From positions 18,281 through 82,280 of the forward strand of contig JAKAHZ010000002.1 in assembly GCA_021814615.1 (NCBI GenBank): DNA of 64,000 bases. The letters run 5' to 3'. The notes beneath the pieces were generated by a model. It was not told the origin of the DNA. It searched no databases and worked only from the letters and a program-made list of their open reading frames with translations. A program made the position numbers and the translations under genes. The stretch's first letter is position 1. Every line of letters starts with the position of its first letter. The DNA comes from Nitrospirota bacterium. Its GTDB lineage: Bacteria; Nitrospirota; UBA9217. Of this stretch, positions 8,350 through 15,868 are shown piece after piece.

Positions 8350-9165
8350 ATGTTGAAAAGAATTGTTCTGTCCGCCCTGACGCTGATCCTGATCGCCGCC
8401 GCTGTCGCAACGGCCGAGACGCGCATCCGCATGGCCTCGACCACCAGCACCCAGAATTCCGGTCTCTTCGAATACCTGCTGCCGATCTTCGAGAAAAAGA
8501 CGGGCATCAGGATCGATGTGGTTGCCGTGGGCACCGGCGCAGCGATCGAGATCGGAAAGCGCGGCGACGCGGACCTGGTCTTCGTCCATGCCAGGGAGCA
8601 GGAGCTGAAAGCGGTGGAGGAAGGGTTCTTCGTGAACCGGCACGACGTGATGTACAACGATTTCGTGATCATCGGGCCGCCCGCCGATCCCGCCAGGGTA
8701 AAAGGCATGCGATCGGCTGCCGACGCTCTGAAGGCGATCGCCGCTTCGGGCGCTCCCTTCGTATCGCGCGGCGACAAATCGGGCACGCACACGAAAGAGC
8801 TCTCGCTCTGGAAAAAGGCCGGCATCGAGCCGGCAGGCCAGAAATGGTATCTCGAGGTCGGCCAGGGCATGGAGAAGACCCAGCGCGTGGCCGACGAGAA
8901 GCGGGCATATACGCTCACGGACCGCGGAACCTGGCTCGCGACAAAGGACAAGGATAAGCTGGACCTTGCCCTGCTCCTTGAAGGCGACCCCGCGCTCTTC
9001 AACCAGTACGGCGTCATGGCGGTGAATCCCGAAAAGAGCAAAGGCGTAAAATATAAGGAAGCCATGGAATTCGTGAACTGGATCATCTCGAAGGAGGGCC
9101 AGGACGCTGTCGCGGCCTTCAAGGACAAGAACGGGAACCCGCTCTTCATTCCGAACGCGAAATAA
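8350..9165 (+). CDS. tupA: Tungstate ABC transporter substrate-binding protein
   Basis: 271 residues with a signal peptide (cleavage after about 20, VATA). The mature N-terminus carries the TupA-type motif ASTTSTQNSG, followed by VAVGTGAAIEIG, DADLVFVHA, MYNDFVIIGPPADPARVKGM and RGDKSGTHTKE, all characteristic of the tungstate-binding family. AGGAGG five bases before the ATG supports the start. It captures tungstate, or possibly molybdate, in the periplasm for TupBC. Tungsten supply fits an anaerobe using tungstoenzymes such as aldehyde oxidoreductases or formate dehydrogenase, though none is encoded in the window. Confidence 0.88.
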   Translation: MLKRIVLSALTLILIAAAVATAETRIRMASTTSTQNSGLFEYLLPIFEKKTGIRIDVVAVGTGAAIEIGKRGDADLVFVHAREQELKAVEEGFFVNRHDVMYNDFVIIGPPADPARVKGMRSAADALKAIAASGAPFVSRGDKSGTHTKELSLWKKAGIEPAGQKWYLEVGQGMEKTQRVADEKRAYTLTDRGTWLATKDKDKLDLALLLEGDPALFNQYGVMAVNPEKSKGVKYKEAMEFVNWIISKEGQDAVAAFKDKNGNPLFIPNAK

Positions 9166-9177
9166 TAGCTTCAGCTG

Positions 9178-9243
9178 GCCCGGACCGGCGCGGAACACGG
9201 ACCGATACCCCCCCTGGCCCTCCAGCCGGGTCCGGGTCTTTTT
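9178..9243 (+). terminator. Long-range hairpin plus T5 between tupA and tupB
   Basis: GCCCGGACCGGC near 9178-9189 can pair with GCCGGGTCCGGGT near 9225-9237, enclosing about 35 bases, and TTTTT follows. The T-run ends six bases before the tupB ATG. It could be a partial terminator that reduces permease expression relative to the binding proteins, or a regulated attenuator. Confidence 0.5.
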
Positions 9244-9249
9244 CGATAG

Positions 9250-9954
9250 ATGACCGCACTTCTTGACGGATTTCTTCAGGCGTTGCAGCTGATCCTCCGC
9301 CTCGACCGGCAGCTCGTCGAGATTATCCTGCTGTCCCTGGAGGTTTCCGGCCTCGCGCTTGCCATCGCCACGCTTGTCGGCCTTCCGCTGGGCGCCCTGC
9401 TCGGTCTTCGCCGGTTTCCGGGCAAAGACCTCGTCGTAAGCTCCGTCAACACCCTGATGGGCCTTCCTCCGGTGGTTGTCGGGCTCTTCCTCTATCTACT
9501 GCTGTCCCGCAAGGGAACGCTGGGGTTTCTCGGCCTGCTCTACACCCCCTCCGCCATGATCATTGCCCAGACAATCCTGGCCTTGCCCATCGTGATCGCG
9601 CTCTGCCATGCCGCCATCGTGGCCGTTGATCCGCTCCTGCACCAGGCGGCCCGCACCCTGGGAGCGACGAAGCGACAGCTGACGATCACGATCATCAACG
9701 AGGCGCGATACGGCATCCTGTCGGCAGTCATCGCTGCATTCGGACGCGTGGCGGCCGAGGTTGGCTCCATCCTGATCGTGGGCGGCAACATCGCGGGGTA
9801 TACGCGGGTCATGACGACGACGATCGCCCTGGAGACGGACAAGGGCAACTTCGAGCTGGCGCTCGCCCTGGGGATCATCCTGCTTCTGCTTTCCTTCCTC
9901 GTGAATGCGCTGTTACATTTCGTCCAGCAGAGAGGTCTGACGGGCCGGCCATGA
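9250..9954 (+). CDS. tupB: Tungstate ABC transporter permease
   Basis: 234 residues, an inner-membrane permease with about five hydrophobic segments and the coupling motif EARYGILSAVIAAFGRVAAE (an EAA-type loop contacting the ATPase). It resembles TupB/WtpB/ModB permeases. It overlaps tupC by four bases (ATGA), so the two are translationally coupled. No recognisable ribosome-binding site precedes its ATG, which directly follows a hairpin and T-run. Confidence 0.88.
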   Translation: MTALLDGFLQALQLILRLDRQLVEIILLSLEVSGLALAIATLVGLPLGALLGLRRFPGKDLVVSSVNTLMGLPPVVVGLFLYLLLSRKGTLGFLGLLYTPSAMIIAQTILALPIVIALCHAAIVAVDPLLHQAARTLGATKRQLTITIINEARYGILSAVIAAFGRVAAEVGSILIVGGNIAGYTRVMTTTIALETDKGNFELALALGIILLLLSFLVNALLHFVQQRGLTGRP

Positions 9955-10601
9955 TCCTGTCGCTCGATGACATAGCAAAACAGTACGAAGGCAAGCCCGT
10001 TCTCCGGAGATGCTCGTTCACCTTCGAGCGCCGCGGCATTCATGTGCTCATGGGATCGAACGGCAGCGGCAAATCCACGCTTCTCCGGATCATGGCGCTC
10101 CTGGAAGCGCCGGACAGCGGAGCGGTCCTCTACCGTCAGCCGGACCGTATCCTCGCACAGGATCTGGATCTGCGGCGCAGGATCACGCTCGTCCTTTCCC
10201 GCACCGGCGTGTTCAATACGACGGTATTCCGGAACGTGGCATACGGACTGAAGATCCGCGGCATCCATTCCGCATACCTGGAGGAACGGGTCGTCAAGGC
10301 GCTCGGCCAGGTCGGCCTGGACGGTCAACGCGATCAGCGGGCCCTCACCCTTTCGAGCGGCGAAACCCAGCGATTGGGCCTCGCGCGCGCCCTGGTCATC
10401 GAACCCGACATCCTCTTCCTCGACGAGCCCACGGCATCCATCGACGACGAGAACACGGCGATCATCGAATCGATCATCCTCGGCCTGAAGAATGAAAAGA
10501 GGACCATGGTCGTGATGACGACCCACGATAAGGATCAGGCCGAGCGGCTGGCGGACCGGTTGATCATGCTGAAGAACGGGGTGCTGGAGGCGGTGAAGTG
10601 A
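9951..10601 (+). CDS. tupC: Tungstate ABC transporter ATP-binding protein
   Basis: 216 residues, a compact ABC ATPase. Walker A is GSNGSGKST (about 31-39), the signature is LSSGETQRLGLARAL, and Walker B is ILFLDEPTASID. The H-loop is VMTTHDKDQA. It energises TupB-mediated import. There is no C-terminal TOBE domain, as in TupC but unlike ModC. It is the last gene of the regulator-tupA-tupA-tupB-tupC operon. Confidence 0.88.
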   Translation: MILSLDDIAKQYEGKPVLRRCSFTFERRGIHVLMGSNGSGKSTLLRIMALLEAPDSGAVLYRQPDRILAQDLDLRRRITLVLSRTGVFNTTVFRNVAYGLKIRGIHSAYLEERVVKALGQVGLDGQRDQRALTLSSGETQRLGLARALVIEPDILFLDEPTASIDDENTAIIESIILGLKNEKRTMVVMTTHDKDQAERLADRLIMLKNGVLEAVK

Positions 10602-10798
10602 GATGAGAAGAGCCGGACCGATGACAGAAACGCGTTCTTTTCCCGCGGAACGCAGAGAAAACAAAGGCTGAAATCCCTGGATCCCCGATAGAGTCATTGG
10701 GGAATGACGATCAGGGGCCAGATCCGCCGTTATCCGCGTTCATCCGCGTCTCAAACATTCCTTGCGTCTTCGCGTCTGCGATCTTGTCCTGAAAGAAC
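10602..10798. repeat. Intergenic spacer with recurring 'phrase' repeats
   Basis: Two convergent operons meet here. The spacer contains GTTATCCGCGTTCATCCGCGTCTC and nearby CTTGCGTCTTCGCGTC. Related phrases recur near 54480-54570. I see no gene; this looks like an interspersed non-coding repeat. Confidence 0.4.
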
Positions 10799-11446
10799 CT
10801 ACCGGAAGGCGAAATTCCCCATGAAGATCTGATAGCAGCTGAAGGCGATCAGGATGCCGCCGGTCACGTACCGGATGAGCGCTTCCTGCCGCGCCATCTT
10901 CCTGAGCGCATGCTGCAGCAGGTGGGAAGTATACGCCACGGCCAGCATGGGAATGGCCAGGCCGAGGGAGTAGAACCCGAGCAGGATGACGCCCTTCAGG
11001 AGCTGCCCGCTCGTGCCGACCATGGTCAGGATGCTCGACAGGAACGGACCGATGCACGGAACCCAGACCAGCCCCAGGGCCATGCCCAGGACCAGCGCAC
11101 TCCACCGCCCCTCGCCCTTCACCCGGATGTTCGAGAGCTGATAGAACCGCTTGAAGATGTTGATGTTGAACAGGACCAGGATGCCCATGATCATGATGAT
11201 CGCTGCGCCGGCGAGCTCGATGTACCGGGTGCGTCCGATCAGGAGCGCGCCGAAGAGCGACGACACCGCGCCCATGAGCATGAAGGTGAGCGATAGTCCG
11301 AAGACCACCAGAAGCGGACGGAGCCGGTCATCCTTCTCCGCGCCTCCGGCGACCACCACAGGAACGACAGGCAGCACGCAGGGAGAGAGCACGCTCGCCA
11401 GGCCCGCGCCCACGGCGAGCAGAATATTGGAAATGCCGAGGTCCAT
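10799..11446 (-). CDS. CcdA/DsbD-like thiol-disulfide membrane transporter
   Basis: 215 residues with about six hydrophobic segments. The two conserved redox cysteines lie in SPCVLPVVPVV (near residue 22) and VWVPCIGPF, the CcdA hallmark. The protein would pass electrons from cytoplasmic thioredoxin to periplasmic partners, for example in cytochrome c maturation or envelope disulfide reduction. It begins three bases after the stop of a thioredoxin-fold gene, so the two are one operon, but that partner lacks a CxxC pair. Confidence 0.85.
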   Translation of the reverse strand: MDLGISNILLAVGAGLASVLSPCVLPVVPVVVAGGAEKDDRLRPLLVVFGLSLTFMLMGAVSSLFGALLIGRTRYIELAGAAIIMIMGILVLFNINIFKRFYQLSNIRVKGEGRWSALVLGMALGLVWVPCIGPFLSSILTMVGTSGQLLKGVILLGFYSLGLAIPMLAVAYTSHLLQHALRKMARQEALIRYVTGGILIAFSCYQIFMGNFAFR

Positions 11447-11449
11447 CTG

Positions 11450-11854
11450 TTATTTCGTCTTGTCCAGGGTCGCGGCCAGGGTTTCGTAGGACTGAATGCC
11501 CGGCGGGAAAAACTGTGCGATCTTGCCTTTCTTGTCCACGATCACCAGCGTGGGAAGACTGCGAATGCCGTACTCGTAGAACGCCTGCTGATCTTCCTGC
11601 TTCATGGTGCTCACCACCGCGACGTTGAAGTTGCCGCCCCGGTCCTTGAACAGCTGGTCGATGATCTGTTTCTGCGCATTGCACGGGCCCCCCATGGGAT
11701 TCGCGAAGAATACAATGGTGTTCTTCTTGCCCGACCCGATGACCTTCTTGAGCTCCGGCGTGCTGAGCGGAGCAGCCGTGCCGCCGGCTGTTGCCGGACC
11801 CGCTGCAACGAACAGCGCAGCCACAAAGGACAGAACCACGATCATTCTTTTCAT
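11450..11854 (-). CDS. Periplasmic thioredoxin-fold protein with degenerate active site (MGGPC)
   Basis: 134 residues with a signal peptide ending near ATA/GG (about 23). The thioredoxin fold is recognisable: a beta strand NTIVFFANP, the active-site loop MGGPCNAQKQI, the cis-Pro region IRSLPTLVIVD, and a C-terminal GKIAQFFPPGIQSYETL. The usual WCGPC is MGGPC: the N-terminal nucleophilic Cys is Gly55 and only Cys58 remains, the sole Cys in the mature protein. It cannot perform normal dithiol chemistry and might act as a metal or monothiol carrier. AAGGAGA upstream and TTGACA-N17-TACTAT support the start and promoter. Confidence 0.8.
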   Translation of the reverse strand: MKRMIVVLSFVAALFVAAGPATAGGTAAPLSTPELKKVIGSGKKNTIVFFANPMGGPCNAQKQIIDQLFKDRGGNFNVAVVSTMKQEDQQAFYEYGIRSLPTLVIVDKKGKIAQFFPPGIQSYETLAATLDKTK

Positions 11855-11892
11855 GACATTCTCCTTCAGAGACAGTTTCAACATATTGCGAC

Positions 11893-11921
11893 ATAGTACC
11901 AACCCTTTACGGCAGTGTCAA
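11893..11921 (-). promoter_or_regulatory. Sigma-70 promoter of thioredoxin-ccdA operon
   Basis: Minus strand TTGACA (11916-11921), 17-base spacer and TACTAT (11893-11898), about 40 bases upstream of the thioredoxin-like start. Confidence 0.65.
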
Positions 11922-12050
11922 TAAAACAGATGTCACATTTCGGCGTTTTTCATGGGAAGCGCTTTGTTTTATCCTGGAGAACGTTGTTTCGTTCGCATCC
12001 GTCAACCGAACATGACAATCAAGTGCTTCCGCACGCTGCATCGCGCGGGA

Positions 12051-12079
12051 TTGTCTTTGTGTTCTCTTCTCTATATAAT
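12051..12079 (+). promoter_or_regulatory. Sigma-70 promoter of the SpeE-like gene
   Basis: TTGTCT (12051-12056), 17 bases, TATAAT (12074-12079). The predicted start near 12086 leaves an 80-base leader before the ATG at 12168. Confidence 0.6.
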
Positions 12080-12167
12080 AAGCTTCGAATTGACGCCCGC
12101 TTGCATGTTGACAGCGGTCCGGCTAACTCGCCGAAGCCGGCGATGTGAATGCCGGGAGAGGATGTGC

Positions 12168-12845
12168 ATGGCCCAACCGTGGCAGACAATCGAGAAGGTA
12201 GGCACGCCCGACGGAGTGCTCGAACTCCGCAGGCGGGGAGACGGTGTTTTCCTGATCCTGGTCAACGGCCGAGTGCTCATGAACAGCTATGCGAACCGCT
12301 CGGAGCTCGCGCTGGGCGAACTGGCAGCCACAGCGGTTTCCTCCCGGCCCCGGCCGCGGGTGCTGATCGGCGGACTCGGCATGGGCTTGACGCTCAGGGC
12401 GACGCTCGATAAGCTGCCCGGCGCCGCAGAGGTCGTGGTGGCTGAACTGAATCCCGTCGTCGTCACGTGGTGCAACGGTCCGCTTGCGGAGCTGAACAAG
12501 AACGCCGTCGCTGATCCTCGCGTCCGGATTGCCATCGATGATGTCGCAACGGTCATCGCTACGGCGGCCTTGCCGGCCTCTGAACGGTTTGACGCCGTCA
12601 TCATCGATCTCTATGAGGGACCAGGCGCGTCAACCGATGCTGTCAACGATCCCTTTTACGGGAATCGCGCGCTCACGACAACGAAGGCGGCGCTTTCTCC
12701 GGGAGGCGCGTTTGCGGTATGGGGCGAGAATCCTGATGCAGGGTTTGAAAAGAGGCTCTCAAGCGCGGGCTTCACTTTTCAGCGGCTTCGGCCGGGAAAA
12801 GGCGGTCTCCGGCATGTGGTGTATCTGGCGAGGAAGGAACGGTAG
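12168..12845 (+). CDS. Spermidine synthase-like (SpeE superfamily) methyltransferase-fold protein
   Basis: 225 residues with a Rossmann methyltransferase fold. RVLIGGLGMGLTLRATLD is the glycine-rich nucleotide loop, VVVAELNPVVVTW the acidic strand, and FDAVIIDLYEGPG the catalytic-strand motif of spermidine synthase relatives. The N-terminal beta domain is short. It may transfer an aminopropyl group to a polyamine, but many members of this superfamily have other or unknown substrates. ATG 12168 is six bases after GAGAGG; an ATG six bases earlier overlaps that site. Confidence 0.75.
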   Translation: MAQPWQTIEKVGTPDGVLELRRRGDGVFLILVNGRVLMNSYANRSELALGELAATAVSSRPRPRVLIGGLGMGLTLRATLDKLPGAAEVVVAELNPVVVTWCNGPLAELNKNAVADPRVRIAIDDVATVIATAALPASERFDAVIIDLYEGPGASTDAVNDPFYGNRALTTTKAALSPGGAFAVWGENPDAGFEKRLSSAGFTFQRLRPGKGGLRHVVYLARKER

Positions 12846-13011
12846 GGCGCTCAATTTCCGGCGTTTTGCGTTTTTTCCCGGAAAGCGCAATCGAGGCGTT
12901 TCTCAAGACCTCGCCGCGCTTCCACGATCACCAGGATATTCAGGTAAGATTCAGTTAAGCAAAATCCTATCTCTGTGTGCTCTGTGGCAAACTTTATTTA
13001 CTCCGGCTCCA

Positions 13012-13467
13012 TTACCGATGGTCGAGCGACCAGATGAGCTTCGACGTCCCCTCGCCGAATCGGATGATCTTCCTGCCCTTGTGCTCTCGTAAAAACTGCT
13101 TCGCATCCGCTTCCGTTGTGAAGGGAATGGGCTCGTTCCCCATGGGGCCGAAGACATCGCTGCCGATCACGTAGAAGGCCTTCTTCGCATCGATCTCCTT
13201 CTTGGTGACATAATCCTTCACCGTAATGGACGCCACATCCGCAGCGGTCTTGCCGGGAGCGTATTTCTTCACGTCGAGATAATACTTGAACGTGTCTTTC
13301 GGCCCGTCCATGACCGCACGGGTCGCATCGTTGAACGTGACGGTGCCCTGCCAGTCATGGTACGCATCGATGTACATGCCACAGACCGGGCAGCGCGCCC
13401 GCTCCTCGGCAAATGCAGGCGAGACGACAAGAAGCAGAAGAATTATGGCGAAAACGTGCCGTTGCAT
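13012..13467 (-). CDS. NosL-family copper-binding-like periplasmic protein
   Basis: 151 residues with a signal peptide cleaved near AFA/EE (about 20). The NosL-type metal site CPVCGMY follows immediately. Conserved downstream features are VTFNDATRAVMDGPKDTFKYY, VKDYVTKKEIDAKKAFYVIGSDVFGPMG and a C-terminal helix. NosL is the copper chaperone of nitrous-oxide reductase, but related proteins occur without nos genes and none is in this window. It is downstream of a second NosL-like gene, with which it forms an operon. It lacks a lipobox. Confidence 0.8.
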   Translation of the reverse strand: MQRHVFAIILLLLVVSPAFAEERARCPVCGMYIDAYHDWQGTVTFNDATRAVMDGPKDTFKYYLDVKKYAPGKTAADVASITVKDYVTKKEIDAKKAFYVIGSDVFGPMGNEPIPFTTEADAKQFLREHKGRKIIRFGEGTSKLIWSLDHR

Positions 13468-13496
13468 GTTCGACTCCCCGCTCTCCCTGCGGCCAC

Positions 13497-13538
13497 GTCA
13501 TCCTGCCCGCCCGGCCCGCTGCGGACGGGCAGCATGAC
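13497..13538. repeat. Palindromic hairpin between two nosL-like genes
   Basis: GTCATCCTGCCCG pairs with CGGGCAGCATGAC across a GC-rich loop. It resembles a REP/BIME-type element or a processing hairpin; no T-run follows. Confidence 0.55.
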
Positions 13539-13547
13539 GCATGATAC

Positions 13548-14090
13548 CTACATCTTGTGTTCCATATGTTCCATGTGTTCCATGGACTTCATCTTCTTCA
13601 TCTTCCGCTTGTCACGGATCATCTTCGTGTCTTCGTACATGTCCTCGTAAGCCAGCTTCATCGCTTCCTCGAAGGTAGCGAGCTTGCCCTGGTTGGTCTT
13701 GAGGAAATGCTCCGCATCCTCTTTCTTCTCAAAGGCCCATTTTCCCCGCTTCGACATCACGCCGGGCTTGTTCCCGCCCACGACCCAAAAGGCCTTCTCC
13801 GCGTCGATCAGCTGCTTGGTGTTGAAGTCGCCAACCATGATGGACTTCGGGGTCTTGTCGATATTCGTCGCCATGTCGATGGCAGCACAATGGATGCTGC
13901 AGGCGCCCATCTGGCTGCCGTCGTCATACTCCACCAGCATCCGCGAATAATCGAACATGCCCCGGTCCATGCCGCAAAACTTGCACGACTTGTGCGCTGC
14001 AACATCACTCTGCGCCAGCTGCGCAACAGCAATCCCCGCCACAACCACGCAGACTGCGAGAACCAAACCCAGAACCGGCAACCGTTTCAT
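13548..14090 (-). CDS. NosL-like protein with Met/His-rich C-terminal tail
   Basis: 180 residues with an N-terminal signal/anchor. The metal motif CKFCGMDRGMF is followed by an extra GACSIHCAAIDMAT motif, adding Cys, His and Met ligands. The middle (IMVGDFNTKQLIDAEKAFWVVGG) matches the NosL fold. The last 25 residues are Lys/Met-rich and end in MEHMEHMEHKM, a plausible Cu(I)-binding repeat. GGAGG precedes the ATG. A sigma-70 promoter (TTGACA-N16-TACACT) lies about 40 bases upstream. It probably handles copper in the periplasm together with the next gene. Confidence 0.8.
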   Translation of the reverse strand: MKRLPVLGLVLAVCVVVAGIAVAQLAQSDVAAHKSCKFCGMDRGMFDYSRMLVEYDDGSQMGACSIHCAAIDMATNIDKTPKSIMVGDFNTKQLIDAEKAFWVVGGNKPGVMSKRGKWAFEKKEDAEHFLKTNQGKLATFEEAMKLAYEDMYEDTKMIRDKRKMKKMKSMEHMEHMEHKM

Positions 14091-14127
14091 GATGCACCTC
14101 CAGAAGATTTGGTCACATACACTGTCA

Positions 14128-14155
14128 AGTGTAGCGTGTCGGCGGTGTATGTCAA
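14128..14155 (-). promoter_or_regulatory. Sigma-70 promoter of nosL-like operon
   Basis: Minus strand TTGACA (14150-14155), 16 bases, TACACT (14128-14133), upstream of the gene starting at 14090. Confidence 0.6.
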
Positions 14156-14237
14156 GGTTGAGTTTGAAAATCGGGATGCAGGTGATAGGGAAAGCGCAGG
14201 AGACCGCGGAACAGGATGTTTGAAAGACAGCCGGGAA

Positions 14238-14783
14238 TCAACGTCGGGAGCCGATCGCCTGCTCCAGCTTGATCTCGATGGTATTCTTTTCATCGGAAAC
14301 CCAGGCTTGTCCTTCCTGAATGGTAACCTGCAGGCGCATGCTCCGGCCAGCCATCCCGGCAAGAGCCTTGGTGGCAGCAGGCGGCAGAACGGTCACGCTC
14401 AGGTTCTCCGTTCGCGCCGGCAGGCTTTTCATCCCTTCGAGCCATGGGCCGTTGCCGCTCCCGTAGGCGTACACCACCACCTGCCTGCTTCGGCCGCAGG
14501 CCTTGCGAAGCCGCTTTTCATCGGGCTGGCCCACGTCGATCCAGAGTTCCAGGGCCCCGGTAAGGTCCTTGCGCCACAGTGACGGTTCGTCCTCGTTCGC
14601 CACGCTGTCGCCCAGCGCCAGGGCCTCATCCGCATGCAGGGCGAAGGCCAGCAGCCGGACCATCATGCGTTCGTCGTTCTCCGAGGGGTGGCGCGCGAGC
14701 GTGACGCTATGGTCCGCGTAGTAGTTCCGCACCATGTCCGAGATGTTGAGCTCCGCCTTGAAGATCGTGGATCTGAGCGCCAT
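14238..14783 (-). CDS. yaeQ: YaeQ family protein
   Basis: 181 residues, full length for the YaeQ family, which has a PD-(D/E)xK nuclease-like fold but no settled function. Visible family segments are MALRSTIFKAELNISDMVRNYY at the start, LARHPSENDERMMVRLLAFA, the DEPSLWRKDLTG acidic motif and ELWIDVGQPDEKRLRKAC. GGAGG lies five bases upstream of the ATG. It is divergent from the peptide permease genes. Confidence 0.85.
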   Translation of the reverse strand: MALRSTIFKAELNISDMVRNYYADHSVTLARHPSENDERMMVRLLAFALHADEALALGDSVANEDEPSLWRKDLTGALELWIDVGQPDEKRLRKACGRSRQVVVYAYGSGNGPWLEGMKSLPARTENLSVTVLPPAATKALAGMAGRSMRLQVTIQEGQAWVSDEKNTIEIKLEQAIGSRR

Positions 14784-14852
14784 GGGAACCTCCGGTCGAG
14801 CCAGATTATACGGCGGGCGGGAGCGAAAAGATAGGCATTCCGCGGCCTATCC

Positions 14853-14880
14853 TTGCCGTTGCGGTTTGGCGCCATATTGT
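14853..14880 (+). promoter_or_regulatory. Sigma-70-like promoter of the permease genes
   Basis: TTGCCG (14853-14858), 16 bases, TATTGT (14875-14880); the start codon is at 14897, so the leader is about ten bases. Confidence 0.45.
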
Positions 14881-14896
14881 GTAAGATTCCAGCAAT

Positions 14897-15832
14897 ATGC
14901 TGCGCTACATCGCCAAACGGCTGCTGCTTGCCGTTCCCACACTCTTCGGGATCACTCTCATTACCTTCCTGCTCATGCATTCCCTTTCCGGCGATCCGGT
15001 AATGAACATGGTGGGAGAGCGTGCGAGCCCGGAAACGATCGCGCGGATCCGGGCCGAGCTCGGGGCGGATCGCTCCCTGCCGCTCCAGTACCTGGGCTAC
15101 CTGAAACTCCTGGGCCAAGGCGAGCTCGGCCGCTCGCTCTACACGAACCGGAAGGTAAGCGACGATCTCCTCCAGAAGTTCCCGAACACCCTCAGGCTCG
15201 CTGCAGCCGCCATCCTCTTCGCCTCCCTGGGAGGCATCGTTCTCGGGATCATTTCCGCCGCGCTGCGCGGAACCTTCTGGGACCGGCTGGCCTCGCTCAT
15301 TTCGATCGGAGGAATTTCCATCCCCGTGTTCTGGCTCGGCCTGACGCTCATGCTTGTCTTCGCGCTCTCCCTGCGCTGGCTCCCGCCCTCCGGCATGGGC
15401 AACAACGACCCTGCCTATCTCATCCTGCCCGCCATGACCCTGGGCGCCTTTTCCCTGGCCTACATCGCGCGGGTGACGCGTTCCTCGATGATCGAATCGC
15501 TTTCCCAGCCCTACGTTGCCGCCGCCCGCGCCAAGGGATTGCGGGAGATCGCGGTTGTGGGAAAGCATGCCTTCCGCAATTCGCTTATCCCCGTGGTCAC
15601 GCTGATCGGTCTCGATCTGGGCTCCTACCTGAACGGCGCGGTCCTGACGGAAACGATCTTCGGCTGGGACGGCCTCGGCCGCTACGCGCTGGACGGCATC
15701 CTGAAGCGGGACTATCCGGTCATCATGGGCGTCGTGCTCTTCGGCGCCATGGTCTTCGTCGTCATGAACCTGCTCGTGGATATTTCCTATCACTACCTTG
15801 ACCCGCGCATCCGGGTCAAGGCGGAATCGTAG
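14897..15832 (+). CDS. Dipeptide/oligopeptide-type ABC permease (DppB family)
   Basis: 311 residues with six predicted membrane segments and a large periplasmic loop after the first. The C-terminal half carries the EAA-type motif YVAAARAKGLREIAVVGKHAFRNSLIP. Size and motifs fit DppB/OppB/NikB permeases, which import peptides or nickel chelates. No binding protein or ATPase is adjacent, so substrate and partners must be elsewhere or absent. It is followed by a DppC-type gene. Confidence 0.85.
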   Translation: MLRYIAKRLLLAVPTLFGITLITFLLMHSLSGDPVMNMVGERASPETIARIRAELGADRSLPLQYLGYLKLLGQGELGRSLYTNRKVSDDLLQKFPNTLRLAAAAILFASLGGIVLGIISAALRGTFWDRLASLISIGGISIPVFWLGLTLMLVFALSLRWLPPSGMGNNDPAYLILPAMTLGAFSLAYIARVTRSSMIESLSQPYVAAARAKGLREIAVVGKHAFRNSLIPVVTLIGLDLGSYLNGAVLTETIFGWDGLGRYALDGILKRDYPVIMGVVLFGAMVFVVMNLLVDISYHYLDPRIRVKAES

Positions 15833-15868
15833 ACACCAGTTGCGAGGGAACATGCGGGAATCCGGAGC

